From assembly GCF_900447535.1 (NCBI RefSeq), contig NZ_UFXX01000002.1, positions 432,561 through 496,560 on the forward strand: a stretch of DNA of 64,000 bases, in the 5' to 3' direction. Both the position numbers and the translations under genes were made by a program. Below the pieces are notes generated by a model that made no database searches, was not told the origin of the DNA, and worked only from the letters and a program-made list of their open reading frames with translations. Of this stretch, positions 30,645 through 39,062 are shown one piece after another. The DNA comes from Dermacoccus nishinomiyaensis. GTDB lineage: Bacteria > Actinomycetota > Actinomycetes > Actinomycetales > Dermatophilaceae. The number at the start of each line of letters is the position of its first letter. Position 1 is the stretch's first letter.

Positions 30645-30989
30645 TCAGACGGTGCCAGTCGTCACCTGCGCCGCGACGGAGATGGCCAGCAGCGCGCTGA
30701 CGCCGAGCAGCAGCCAGCCCCAGACCCATTCGGCCTGGGCCGGCCGTGGCCGACGCAGATCGGTGCGCGGGCCCCGCGCCCCGAGGTGGGCGACGACGTC
30801 GGCCGGAGGCTCGGGGCGGTCCTGGTCGAACGGGCCGCCCTGCGTGTCGGCCCACCACCGCTCCGCCCGCGTGATGCCGGCCTCGTCGCGCGCCCACGCG
30901 GCGCGCGCCGCCCGGGCGCGACGCAGCAGGTACAGCGCCGCGACGAGCGCCACGCCCGCGAGGACGAGGCGCACGACGACACCCGTCAT
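30645..30989 (-). CDS. Hypothetical small membrane protein, coupled to metB-like gene
   Basis: A 114-residue protein with hydrophobic helices at about residues 4-22 (VVVRLVLAGVALVAALYLL) and 89-110 (VWGWLLLGVSALLAISVAA), with an Arg/Ala- and Pro-rich charged loop between. No family recognised. Its ATG overlaps the stop of the cystathionine gamma-synthase gene (ATGA), which supports expression. Function unknown. Confidence 0.7.
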   Translation of the reverse strand: MTGVVVRLVLAGVALVAALYLLRRARAARAAWARDEAGITRAERWWADTQGGPFDQDRPEPPADVVAHLGARGPRTDLRRPRPAQAEWVWGWLLLGVSALLAISVAAQVTTGTV

Positions 30990-32194
30990 CGCGTGGAGTC
31001 GAGTGCGTTTCGCAGGTCGGCGACGAGGTCGTCGGCCTCCTCGATGCCCACGGAGAGACGGATGAGGGCGGCCGGTACCTCGAGGTCCGTGCCGGCGACG
31101 GAGGCGTGCGTCATCCTCGCCGGGTGCTCGATGAGCGACTCGACGCCGCCGAGGCTCTCGCCGAGGGTGAAGATCTTCGTGGCATTGCAGACCTCGAGCG
31201 CGCGCTCCATGCCGCCGGCCACCTCGAAGCTCACCATGCCGCCGAAGCGTTTCATCTGCTTGACGGCGACGTCGTGGCCCGGGTGCGAGGCGAGGCCCGG
31301 GTAGTAGATCTTCGTGACGTCATCACGGCTCGCCAGGAACTCGACGATCTTCTCGGCGTTGTCGCAGTGACGCTCCATGCGCACCGACAGCGTCTTGAGA
31401 CCGCGCAACGTCAGCCAGCTGTCGAACGGACCGGAGATGGCGCCGATCGCGTTCTGGTGGAAGCCGATGCGCTCCGCGGCGTCTTCGAACTCGGGCACGC
31501 CGATGTTCTTCGCGACGACGACCGCTCCCCCGACGACGTCGGAGTGGCCGCCCGAGTACTTCGTCGTCGAGTGCACGACGATGTCGGCGCCGAGCGCGAT
31601 CGGCTGCTGCAGGTAGCTCGAGGCGAACGTGTTGTCGACGACGAGCAGTGCGCCCGCCTCGTGCGCGACGGCCGCGAGCGCCGTGATGTCGGCGATGCCG
31701 AGCTTGGGGTTGGTCGGAGTCTCCACCCAGATCAGCTTGGTCTTGTCGGTGACGGCGGCGCGCACGGCGTCGACGTCGGCGATGGGTGCCGTCGAGTACT
31801 CGACGCCCCAGCTCTTCGTCACCTTGTCGACGAGGCGGTAGGTGCCGCCGTAGGCGTCGGTGGGGATGACCATGTGCTCACCCGGGCGCAGGATCGAGCG
31901 GATGACGGTGTCCGAGCCCGCGAGACCGGAGGCGAACGCGAAACCCTTGGCGCCGCCCTCGAGAGCGGCGATGCACTCCTCGAGCGCCGTGCGCGTCGGA
32001 TTGGCCGAGCGGCTGTACTCGTAGCCCTCACGCAGACCGCCGACGCCGTCCTGCTTGTAGGTCGAGGTCTGGTAGATGGCCGGAACGACCGCGCCCGTGC
32101 GCGGGTCGGGCTCCTGCCCCGCGTGGATCGCGCGGGTCGTGAAACCGAGGGTCGAGAGGTCGGAGAGGTCTGCGTTCTCGTTGTCGTGCGTCAT
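30986..32194 (-). CDS. metB: Cystathionine gamma-synthase / gamma-lyase family PLP enzyme
   Basis: A 402-residue Cys/Met metabolism PLP-dependent enzyme. The conserved TRAIHAGQEPDPRTGAVVPA start, YEYSRSANPTRTALEECIAA, and the PLP Lys in VVHSTTKYSGGHSDVVGGA are present, as are SLGGVESLIEHPARMTH and IRLSVGIEEADDLVADL. In this position (beside greA and mca) mycobacteria carry metB, which makes cystathionine from an activated homoserine ester and cysteine. Synthase and lyase activities cannot be separated by eye, so the gene name is tentative. ATG 32194 is used; a TAGGCT box about 8 nt upstream suggests leaderless transcription. Confidence 0.88.
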   Translation of the reverse strand: MTHDNENADLSDLSTLGFTTRAIHAGQEPDPRTGAVVPAIYQTSTYKQDGVGGLREGYEYSRSANPTRTALEECIAALEGGAKGFAFASGLAGSDTVIRSILRPGEHMVIPTDAYGGTYRLVDKVTKSWGVEYSTAPIADVDAVRAAVTDKTKLIWVETPTNPKLGIADITALAAVAHEAGALLVVDNTFASSYLQQPIALGADIVVHSTTKYSGGHSDVVGGAVVVAKNIGVPEFEDAAERIGFHQNAIGAISGPFDSWLTLRGLKTLSVRMERHCDNAEKIVEFLASRDDVTKIYYPGLASHPGHDVAVKQMKRFGGMVSFEVAGGMERALEVCNATKIFTLGESLGGVESLIEHPARMTHASVAGTDLEVPAALIRLSVGIEEADDLVADLRNALDSTR

Positions 32195-32285
32195 GCCGAC
32201 AAGCCTAGTGCTGCGCACCGACAACCCCGAAAGTCGTGTGAATCCGGCACCGAGGCCGCACTGCACACGGCGAATGGGGACACGA

Positions 32286-32323
32286 CGATGGCCCCACCTC
32301 GTCGACACGGGGTGAGGCCATCG
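32286..32323 (-). terminator. glyS terminator
   Basis: 16-nt arms (32286-32301 with 32308-32323) pair at 14 positions with a 6-nt loop, 12 nt past the glyS stop. Confidence 0.7.
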
Positions 32324-32335
32324 GGTTCGCTCGGG

Positions 32336-35300
32336 TCAGACGTCGAGCGCCCGGTCGAGTTCCTTGTAGTCGATGCCGGCCGGCGCCTTGGCGATGACGC
32401 TCTGCAGCAGGCCGAGGCGAGCGGCCTTGAGCGCCTCGTCGTCAGCCATGACGAGGACGTCGTCGAAGAACCTGTTGAGCGGCTCGGTGAGACCCGAGGC
32501 GTCCGCGAACCACTGCGTCAGCGAGTCACCCGAGTGGTCGGGCAGTGCCTCGACGAGCGGAGCCAGCGTCTTCTCGGCCTCGTCGGTGAGCACGGACACA
32601 TCGAAGCCCGGCTGGGTGCCCGCAGGCACGATGCGCGTGATGCGCTGCGTCACCTGCACGAGGGCGCGGAACGCCTCGTCATCGCGCAGAGCCTCGACAT
32701 CGGCGAGCACCGCGGCCGCGCGACCGGGCGTTCCGGCGCTCGGGCTGAGGGCCGTGACGAGCGCCGCCGAGACGCCTTCGTCGCGCAGCTGCTGGCCGAA
32801 GCGGCCCTCGACGAACTCGAGAGCCGATGCGAGCGCCTCGCCCGAGACCTCGACGCCCTGCTCACGCAGTCGCGCGGCGGCAGCGTCGAGACCGTCGCTC
32901 ACGCTGATGGCGGCCACGGCCGGCACACCGCGCAGGATCGACACGACGCCGAGCGCCGCGCGGCGCAGCGCGAACGGGTCGGACGAGCCGGTCGGCTTCG
33001 CGCCGATGGCGAACATCGCGGTGAGCAGATCGAACCGGTCGGCCAGCGCGAGCAGCGCGCCCGGCGTCGAGGAGGGCAGCGAGTCGCCCGCCGAGCGCGG
33101 CTTCTCCATCTCGAACAGGGCATCGGCCACAGCCGGGGCCTCCCCCGCCTTCAGGGCGTATTCGCGCGCCATCGTTCCGGCGAGGCTCGACAGTTCGACG
33201 ACCATCGCCGTCGACAGGTCGAACTTCGCGAGCGCACCGGCGCGCGACAACGTTGCCTGCTCATCGCCCGTGAGTTCAACGGACGCAGCGAGTTTCGTCG
33301 ACACGTCCTTGATGCGGTCCGCACGCTGCGCGAACGAACCGAGACGGTTCTCGAACGTCAGCTTGTCGATCTGCGCGCGGAAGTCGTCGAGCGGAACCTT
33401 GAGGTCGGCCTCCCAGAAGAACGCCGCGTCCTCATAGCGGGCCCGCAGCACGGACTCGTTGCCGGCGCGCACGACGTCGTCGTCGATCGAGCCGTTGGCC
33501 ATCGTGACGAAGTACGGCATGAGCGTGCCGGAGGCGTCGCGCACCGGCAGGTAGCGCTGGTGCTTGCGCATGACGGTGGTAAGGATCTGCTCGGGCAGCT
33601 CGAGGTAGCGCTCCTCGAAGGTGCCGAGCACACCGTGCGGCTCCTCGACGAGGTTCGTGATCTCGTCGACGAGGCTCGCCTCGCCGTCGATGTCGATCGT
33701 GCCGCCGACGCTCTTCGCGAGCGCCAGGGCACCGTCGACGACCTGGCGGCGTCGCGCTGTCGGGTCGAGCACGAAACCGGCCGCTTCGAGCGTCGGGACG
33801 AGCTCGTCGGCAGCGGCGACGTCGACGTGCGGCTGCGCTGCGGTGCGCGCGACGTACGTCGTGCGGCCCGTGGTGAGTGAGCCCACCGTCGCGGGGACGA
33901 CGTGCTTGCCCCACAGCGCGACGACCCAGCGGATCGGGCGGCTGAACGTCAGCTGCGGGTCGTTCCACTTCATGTTCTTGTCGCTGCGTAGGCCGGAGAC
34001 GACGTCGGCGACGATCTCGCCGAGCACCTCGAGCACACCGCGCCCCGTCTGCGTCTGCTTGACGGCGACGTGCTCGGCACCGTCGAACTCGGCGGTGACG
34101 ACGTCGTCGACGGAGACGCCCTTGCCGCGCGCGAAGCCCTCGAGGGCCTTCGTCGGCGCACCATCCTTGTAGGCGGCCGCGACCTTCGGGCCCTTGGCGA
34201 GGGTCTCGGAGTCCGGCTCGTGCGCGCTGACCCCGGGCACGGTGACGACGATGCGGCGCGGCGTGCCGACGACGGCGACGTCGCCGTGCTCGAGGCGGGT
34301 GCCGGCGAGCGCCGACGTGACAGCGTCACGCACGGCGGGAATCGTCGCGTCGAGCACGTGCGGCGGCATCTCCTCGACGCCGATCTCGAACGTGAACGTC
34401 TGCGGCGCGTCGCCGAGTTCGGCTGCGGTGGGCGCCGGTTCGGGCTTCTCGACGGGCTGGGTGACGTTGGGCGCCGACGCGGCCGCCTCCGCCAGCTCAC
34501 GCACGCGTGACGTCGCCGCGTCGCCCTTGAGCAGCGGGTGACCGAGTTCGGCGCGACGCTCGCTCCACAGTGCACCGGTCTCGCGAGCGAGGCGGCGCAT
34601 GAGGGAGAACGAGCGCGCACGCTCCGTCGTGGAGACGGCGCCGCGGCTGTCGAGGATGTTGAACGCGTGCGAGCTCTTGAGCACGTACGTCCACGCCGGC
34701 ACCGGCAGGCGTGCGTCGATGAGGCGCTGAGCCTCGTCGGTGTACTCCTTGAAGAACGCGCGGGCCGCGTCGACGTCGGCGTCGTCGAGGTAGTAGCGCG
34801 ACATCTCGTACTCGTTCTGCGCGAACACCTCGCCGTAGCTGATGCCCTCGGCGTACGCCATGTCCTTGAAGTGCGTGACGCCCTGCAGCGCCATGAGGAT
34901 GCGCTCCATGCCGTACGTCAGCTCGACGGCGACAGGCTCGAGGTTCTGCCCGACGACCTGCTGGAAGTATGTGAACTGCGTGACCTCCATGCCGTCGAGC
35001 CAGACCTCCCAACCCAGGCCCCACGCGCCGATGGCGGGCTGCTGCCAGTTGTCCTCGACGAAGCGCACGTCGTGCGCGTCGAGGTCGATGCCGAGCGCCT
35101 CGAGCGAGCCGAGGTAGAGCTCCTGCGGGTTGCCCGGGTCGGGCTTGAGGATGACCTGGAACTGCGTGTGCGTCTGCAGCCGGTTCGGGTTCTCGCCGTA
35201 GCGGCTGTCATCGGGGCGCACGGAGGGCTCGACGTACGCGACGTGCCACGGCTCGGGCCCGAGCACGCGCATGACGGTGTTGGGGTTCATCGTCCCCGCA

Positions 35301-35401
35301 CCGACCTCGGTGTTGTAGGGCTGCACGACCATGCATCCGCGGTCGGTCCAGTACTTCTGCAGCGTCAACAGGGCATCTTGCATCGTCAGCACGTCGGTCA
35401 C
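32336..35401 (-). CDS. glyS: Glycine--tRNA ligase, fused alpha-beta (GlyQS) form
   Basis: A 1021-residue single chain containing both subunits of the bacterial alpha2beta2 enzyme. Residues 1 to about 300 are the alpha subunit (MQDALLTLQKYWTDRGCMVV, EPSVRPDDSRYGENPNRLQT, GLGWEVWLDGMEVTQFTYFQ). A linker rich in Ala, Pro and Glu spans about 300-335. The rest is the beta subunit (FEIGVEEMPPHVLDATIP, TVMRKHQRYLPVRDASG, the HD-like region and the C-terminal anticodon-binding domain ending in YKELDRALDV). Most well-studied actinobacteria use the shorter homodimeric eukaryote-like GlyRS, so this type stands out. GTG 35401 is chosen because TAACCT lies about 8 nt upstream (leaderless); the frame extends further but without conservation. 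Confidence 0.92.
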   Translation of the reverse strand: MTDVLTMQDALLTLQKYWTDRGCMVVQPYNTEVGAGTMNPNTVMRVLGPEPWHVAYVEPSVRPDDSRYGENPNRLQTHTQFQVILKPDPGNPQELYLGSLEALGIDLDAHDVRFVEDNWQQPAIGAWGLGWEVWLDGMEVTQFTYFQQVVGQNLEPVAVELTYGMERILMALQGVTHFKDMAYAEGISYGEVFAQNEYEMSRYYLDDADVDAARAFFKEYTDEAQRLIDARLPVPAWTYVLKSSHAFNILDSRGAVSTTERARSFSLMRRLARETGALWSERRAELGHPLLKGDAATSRVRELAEAAASAPNVTQPVEKPEPAPTAAELGDAPQTFTFEIGVEEMPPHVLDATIPAVRDAVTSALAGTRLEHGDVAVVGTPRRIVVTVPGVSAHEPDSETLAKGPKVAAAYKDGAPTKALEGFARGKGVSVDDVVTAEFDGAEHVAVKQTQTGRGVLEVLGEIVADVVSGLRSDKNMKWNDPQLTFSRPIRWVVALWGKHVVPATVGSLTTGRTTYVARTAAQPHVDVAAADELVPTLEAAGFVLDPTARRRQVVDGALALAKSVGGTIDIDGEASLVDEITNLVEEPHGVLGTFEERYLELPEQILTTVMRKHQRYLPVRDASGTLMPYFVTMANGSIDDDVVRAGNESVLRARYEDAAFFWEADLKVPLDDFRAQIDKLTFENRLGSFAQRADRIKDVSTKLAASVELTGDEQATLSRAGALAKFDLSTAMVVELSSLAGTMAREYALKAGEAPAVADALFEMEKPRSAGDSLPSSTPGALLALADRFDLLTAMFAIGAKPTGSSDPFALRRAALGVVSILRGVPAVAAISVSDGLDAAAARLREQGVEVSGEALASALEFVEGRFGQQLRDEGVSAALVTALSPSAGTPGRAAAVLADVEALRDDEAFRALVQVTQRITRIVPAGTQPGFDVSVLTDEAEKTLAPLVEALPDHSGDSLTQWFADASGLTEPLNRFFDDVLVMADDEALKAARLGLLQSVIAKAPAGIDYKELDRALDV

Positions 35402-35456
35402 GCGCCCCAGGTTACCGAGTGCGCACGCGCCCCGCCCATTCGTCCCGATCACGACG

Positions 35457-36251
35457 TCACAGCAGACGATGACGGCGCACGCGCCGCCCGGGAACGCGGG
35501 CGCTCGCCATGAGTTCCCGCGTCGTCAGCACCTTGGTCGGCGACATCCATCCACACGACGGCTTGTGGAGCGCGCAGCCACCACCCAGGCTGACGGCCGC
35601 GTGGTCGATCAGGCCGTCGGGGTTGCGCCAGACATGGACGACACCAAGGCCGTCGTCGGTGTCATGACGCGGCAGCAACCGCGTCCGCTCCCGCAGCCAC
35701 GCCTCGATCGGCTCGCGCTGCATCCACTCCTCACGTGCGCCGTCCACGCCGGCCGCGGCGAGAACGGCACCGAAGCAGTTGGGCCCGCTGGCGCGCGGGA
35801 ACGTCCCCGCGATCTCACGGGCGCCTGGCAGCACGGCGTCGATGTCGGCCCAGGCCCGCTGGGTGATCTCGCGATGACGACTCGCGCGCCGCCCCTCGAC
35901 GACGTATGCCACGACGCGCTCGAGGTCGCGCGCGATGGCCGACGCGTCGTCACCGCTACGCCAGAGGTGACGCGTGGGTTGCGCTCGCCTCAGAGACGCC
36001 GGCAAGGCGCGCGCCGCCGCGCGATCGAGCCAGCAGATGGCTTGGTCGTCCACGCCGTACAGCAGGAACGTGTCCTTGAGCTCGAACGTCACCCGCTCGG
36101 GCTCGTCGCGCAGGCCGAGGTCGTGCGCGACGCTGCGGGGCACGACGAACGGCTGATCGACCGGCATCGTCCACGCGCGCCACTGCAGCAGCTGCTCGTG
36201 CGTCACCTCGATGCCGAGCACCTCGCGTACGGGCGCCTCGGACGGGCTCAT
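35457..36251 (-). CDS. Conserved hypothetical protein, possible papain-like (NlpC/P60-type) fold
   Basis: A 264-residue soluble protein without signal peptide. I do not recognise a named family. The second half has a Cys at the head of a helix (GPNCFGAVLAAAG, about residues 153-165) and, about 60 residues later, a His at a strand start (DGLIDHAAVSLGGGCALHKP). This order resembles the Cys-His dyad of NlpC/P60 peptidases, but the surrounding pattern is weak and a cell-wall signal is missing, so catalytic activity is only a possibility. The ATG overlaps the stop of the upstream double-GNAT gene (ATGA), which indicates co-translation. C-terminal residues are Arg-rich. Confidence 0.65.
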   Translation of the reverse strand: MSPSEAPVREVLGIEVTHEQLLQWRAWTMPVDQPFVVPRSVAHDLGLRDEPERVTFELKDTFLLYGVDDQAICWLDRAAARALPASLRRAQPTRHLWRSGDDASAIARDLERVVAYVVEGRRASRHREITQRAWADIDAVLPGAREIAGTFPRASGPNCFGAVLAAAGVDGAREEWMQREPIEAWLRERTRLLPRHDTDDGLGVVHVWRNPDGLIDHAAVSLGGGCALHKPSCGWMSPTKVLTTRELMASARVPGRRVRRHRLL

Positions 36252-37309
36252 GCAAGCCTCTTCTGCCATTCGAACATCGTGCCCTCGCGTTCGTAGCCGA
36301 GCTCGGAGTTGATCCGCAGCATGTGGGTGTTCGTCTCGTCGTTCCAGGTGCGCTGCACCTCGACGCCCGGCGCGACCTGCGGCAGCAGCAGCGACACCGC
36401 AGCCTTGACCCGGTAGCCGAGCCGGTGCCCACGGTGCGCGGCCTCGACGAGGGTGTCGTCCTGGTAGGCGATCCAAGGCGTCTCCGCGGGAACGCTGACG
36501 TGCGTGAACGCGGCCATCTGCCCGCTCGGTCGGTGCCACGCCACGGCCTCGACGACGCGTCGACCCTGAGCGCGTGCGGTGTCGAACAGCTCGTGCACCC
36601 GCGCGGCATCCCACGTCTCCGGTTCGATCGCAACGTCACCGAGCGGGGTGTCGGTCGACATCATCGCTCCGAGACGGGCCCGCTCCTCGAGCCACTGCGA
36701 CGGGAGGTCGTCGACGGCCGTCTCGACGACATACTCGTCGTCGAACGCGAGGGCGGCACGCATCTGTGCGGCGACGGCGTCGCTGACCGGCAGACGCTGA
36801 GCGTTGCGCACGCACGTCTGGGCCTGGGCGAACCCGCGGGCAGCGAGGAAGGCGCCTGCGGCGTCAGGCTGGCCGACGGGCGTCTGCGTCTCGACGAGGA
36901 CCGTCGTACGTCCCTCGTCCTGCATGATCTCCTCCGCGGCTGAGAGCAGCGCCGAGCCGACACCCCGTCGTCGCGCGGGAGCCGGCACGTCGAGGTGGAG
37001 AAACGCGAGGTGGGTGTTGTCGCGGCGCGGCAGGACGAGCTCGGCGGCACCGACGACGCCAGCTGCTGTGTCCACGCCATCATCCTGTATGTCGGCTGCT
37101 CCCCCAACGGCGTCGTCGTCGCACGAGGCTTCCCCCTCGACGGCGACGAACGCATGACGCTTTTCGGATTCCTTGCCCCACATGGCGCGCAGCTCGTCGG
37201 CGGGGTAGGCGGTCGTGTGCTTGCCCCACTGCTCGTGGCCCACCGTCATGAACACCTGCGCCCAGGCGTCGAACAGCGGGTCGGACGGGCCGATCTGACG
37301 AATGCGCAT
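36248..37309 (-). CDS. GNAT family acetyltransferase with two GNAT domains
   Basis: A 353-residue protein with tandem GNAT folds. The first covers about residues 1-185: RIRQIGPSDPLFDAWAQVFM, HLAFLHLDVPAPARRRGVGS (acetyl-CoA loop) and FLAARGFAQAQTCVRNA. The second covers about 190-353: VVEAVAWHRPSGQMAAFTHV, VEAAHRGHRLGYRVKAAVS (second acetyl-CoA loop) and the end LGYEREGTMFEWQKRL. This layout, with the phrase TWNDETNTHMLRINSELGY, is typical of actinobacterial mycothiol synthase-like and other double-GNAT enzymes, but MshD-specific residues could not be confirmed. The ATG at 37309 is divergent from msrA. It overlaps the next gene by ATGA. Confidence 0.8.
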   Translation of the reverse strand: MRIRQIGPSDPLFDAWAQVFMTVGHEQWGKHTTAYPADELRAMWGKESEKRHAFVAVEGEASCDDDAVGGAADIQDDGVDTAAGVVGAAELVLPRRDNTHLAFLHLDVPAPARRRGVGSALLSAAEEIMQDEGRTTVLVETQTPVGQPDAAGAFLAARGFAQAQTCVRNAQRLPVSDAVAAQMRAALAFDDEYVVETAVDDLPSQWLEERARLGAMMSTDTPLGDVAIEPETWDAARVHELFDTARAQGRRVVEAVAWHRPSGQMAAFTHVSVPAETPWIAYQDDTLVEAAHRGHRLGYRVKAAVSLLLPQVAPGVEVQRTWNDETNTHMLRINSELGYEREGTMFEWQKRLA

Positions 37310-37462
37310 GGCGACATTGCACTCAGCACCAGCTGCGTACGCAACCGGTTTTTCGGCGCGTCCGCCTGGATCGTGCGACAACCCGTTCATGCCGGCGGAG
37401 GCTCGGGCCGGAATGCCTCGACCGCCGGCGGTGTTGTCTCGGAACCCGAGGAAAGGCACCTC

Positions 37463-38110
37463 ATGTTCACTCGAAAGCACACCCGAACGCCCGAGGCGAG
37501 CGACCTGCACGACGTCCTCGACGTGCCGATGTTCTCCGAACTGCCCGACGGCTCGGCGACCCTGTACGTCGCGATGGGCTGCTTCTGGGGCGCCGAACGC
37601 ATCTTCTGGAAGATTCCGGGCGTCGTCACCACGGCCGTCGGGTACATGGGCGGCCACGCCACCGAGCCGACGTACGAGGACGTCTGTGACGGCGGCACGG
37701 GCCACACCGAGACGGTCATGGTGGCCTACGACCCGTCGCGCGTGTCCGAACGCGAGCTTCTCAAGGCGTTCTGGGAGAACCACGACCCGACGACCGCGAA
37801 CCGGCAGGGCAACGACGTCGGCACGCAGTACCGCTCGGCGATCTACTGGACGACGCCGCAGCAGGAGCGCGCTGCCCGCGAGACGTCCGCGCTCTTCCAA
37901 GAGGCACTCGACGACGCGGGCCGCGGCGCCATCACGACCGAGATGCGCCCGGCCGACGAGGCGGGCCCCTTCTGGCCGGCGGAGCTGTACCACCAGCAGT
38001 ACCTGTCCAAGCACCCTGGCGGCTACTGCAACCACGGCTTCAAGGGCGTCACGTGCCCCGTCGGCGTCGCCGACCTGCCCGCGCAGACGGATGTCCTCCC
38101 GCCACGCTGA
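37463..38110 (+). CDS. msrA: Peptide-methionine (S)-S-oxide reductase
   Basis: A 215-residue MsrA that repairs methionine-S-sulfoxide. The catalytic Cys40 lies in ATLYVAMGCFWGAERIFWKI. Other conserved blocks are TTAVGYMGGHATEPTYEDVC, TGHTETVMVAYDP, FWENHDPTTANRQGNDVGTQ, and YHQQYLSKHPGGYCNHGF, which includes a resolving-type Cys. GAGGAAAGG lies 6 nt before the ATG. The gene is divergent from the double-GNAT gene. Confidence 0.95.
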   Translation: MFTRKHTRTPEASDLHDVLDVPMFSELPDGSATLYVAMGCFWGAERIFWKIPGVVTTAVGYMGGHATEPTYEDVCDGGTGHTETVMVAYDPSRVSERELLKAFWENHDPTTANRQGNDVGTQYRSAIYWTTPQQERAARETSALFQEALDDAGRGAITTEMRPADEAGPFWPAELYHQQYLSKHPGGYCNHGFKGVTCPVGVADLPAQTDVLPPR

Positions 38111-38177
38111 CGACGACATGCACGGCGGCTGCTGAGCCGGCGGCCGATCAACCGGCCACCGCGGCGCACCGGCCGTC

Positions 38178-38588
38178 TCAGCGCACCTGGAAGGCCCGGC
38201 TCGTTCCGGTATGGGCACTGACCTTGCCGTTCCAGCCGTTCTTCCAGTTGCCCTGCTGCACGAGGCGATACGTGCTCGCGGGCGTGCCGCGACGTATGCG
38301 CCGCTCCATGGTGCATCGCGAGTACGAGACGCCCTCGCGCGACCAGACGTACGCGGTGTCCCAGTCGTGGTCGTCGAGGACGTCGACCCACGACGAGCCG
38401 ACCTGACGCTGCACCTTGACGAACGTGCCCATCGTGCGGAAGTCATTCTTCGGGTGGCCGCCGCGGAAGACCGCCCGCACGCTCGAACCAGCCGAGCGTG
38501 TGGCGTCCGGCTGAGTCAGGACGTCACCGAAGTGCTGCCCGGGTGGGACGTCGTCGAACACGACGCCGGGGCCCTCGGCGCGTGGCCG
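38178..38588 (-). pseudogene. Neutral/alkaline ceramidase remnant (C-terminal domain only)
   Basis: The readable frame of about 130 residues matches the C-terminal immunoglobulin-like domain of neutral ceramidases: PGVVFDDVPPGQHFGDVLTQ, FRGGHPKNDFRTMGTFVKVQ, WVDVLDDHDWDTAYVWSREG, and an ending GKVSAHTGTSRAFQVR. The several hundred residues of the catalytic domain that should precede it are missing. An in-frame TGA stands about nine codons before the homologous part begins, and the roughly 470 bp upstream hold no ceramidase frame. A GTG at 38561 could open a 127-residue product, but no ribosome-binding site is evident. I infer deletion of the 5' part of the gene. Confidence 0.75.
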
Positions 38589-38736
38589 ACGTCACACTCA
38601 TCACCCACCTAGACGATCGTCCAAGCTGTGTGAAGAAATCACTCACCCGAGCCTCGACGGCGAAAGACGCCGCATCAGCCACGCCGCGTGTCGCACGTCA
38701 CAATCTTCGCCCACGTCTCATCTCCAGTGCCACAAC

Positions 38737-38766
38737 TTGACGCTTTGTCGTGCGCGGCTCTAATCT
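38737..38766 (+). promoter_or_regulatory. Promoter of the metQNI operon
   Basis: TTGACG (38737-38742) and TAATCT (38761-38766) with an 18-nt spacer. Transcription would start about 38773, directly at the 5' end of the SAM-IV riboswitch. Confidence 0.75.
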
Positions 38767-38773
38767 CGCTGCT

Positions 38774-38880
38774 GGTCAAGAGATCCGATGCAAAGCCCTG
38801 GCTGGTCGGACGGCAACCCTCACACGCGTGGCGGGGTGCTCCAGGTGATGACCCGGCCGCGTCGACCACGCGGCAAGCAC
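38774..38880 (+). promoter_or_regulatory. SAM-IV riboswitch
   Basis: The conserved S-adenosylmethionine core is readable: GGTCAAGAG at 38774, AAGCCCTGGCTGG, CGGCAACCC (38811-38819), GGGGTGCTCCAGGTGATGACC (split: GGGGTGCTCC then AGGTGATGACC, ending 38853). P1 forms from GGTCA (38774-38778) with TGACC (38849-38853). A downstream hairpin (CCGCGT with ACGCGG, 38857-38873) followed by CAAGC is the outer element that distinguishes SAM-IV from SAM-I. It lies about 180 nt before the metQ start and would lower expression of methionine uptake when SAM is plentiful. The class is known from Streptomyces and mycobacteria. Confidence 0.9.
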
Positions 38881-39062
38881 GCTCGGCACCCAACGTGACG
38901 GCATCCTCGTGAGCCTTCCGTTGCGCTGCCCAGGCCCCGAAAGGCATGCCCCGCACGACACCGCGCACCGCGCCCCACCCCGGCGCCCCGCCTTCACGCT
39001 GACTCCGCGCACCCGCGCCAGCCCCGCGCATTCGCATCCTTGCCGCCTCACCAGGAGAGATC

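Noticed and set aside
31106..33880. A 924-codon open frame on the plus strand opposite the metB-like gene and glyS
   Set aside because: High-GC antisense shadow. The protein is Arg/Asp/Val-rich without motifs, while the minus strand encodes two recognised enzymes.
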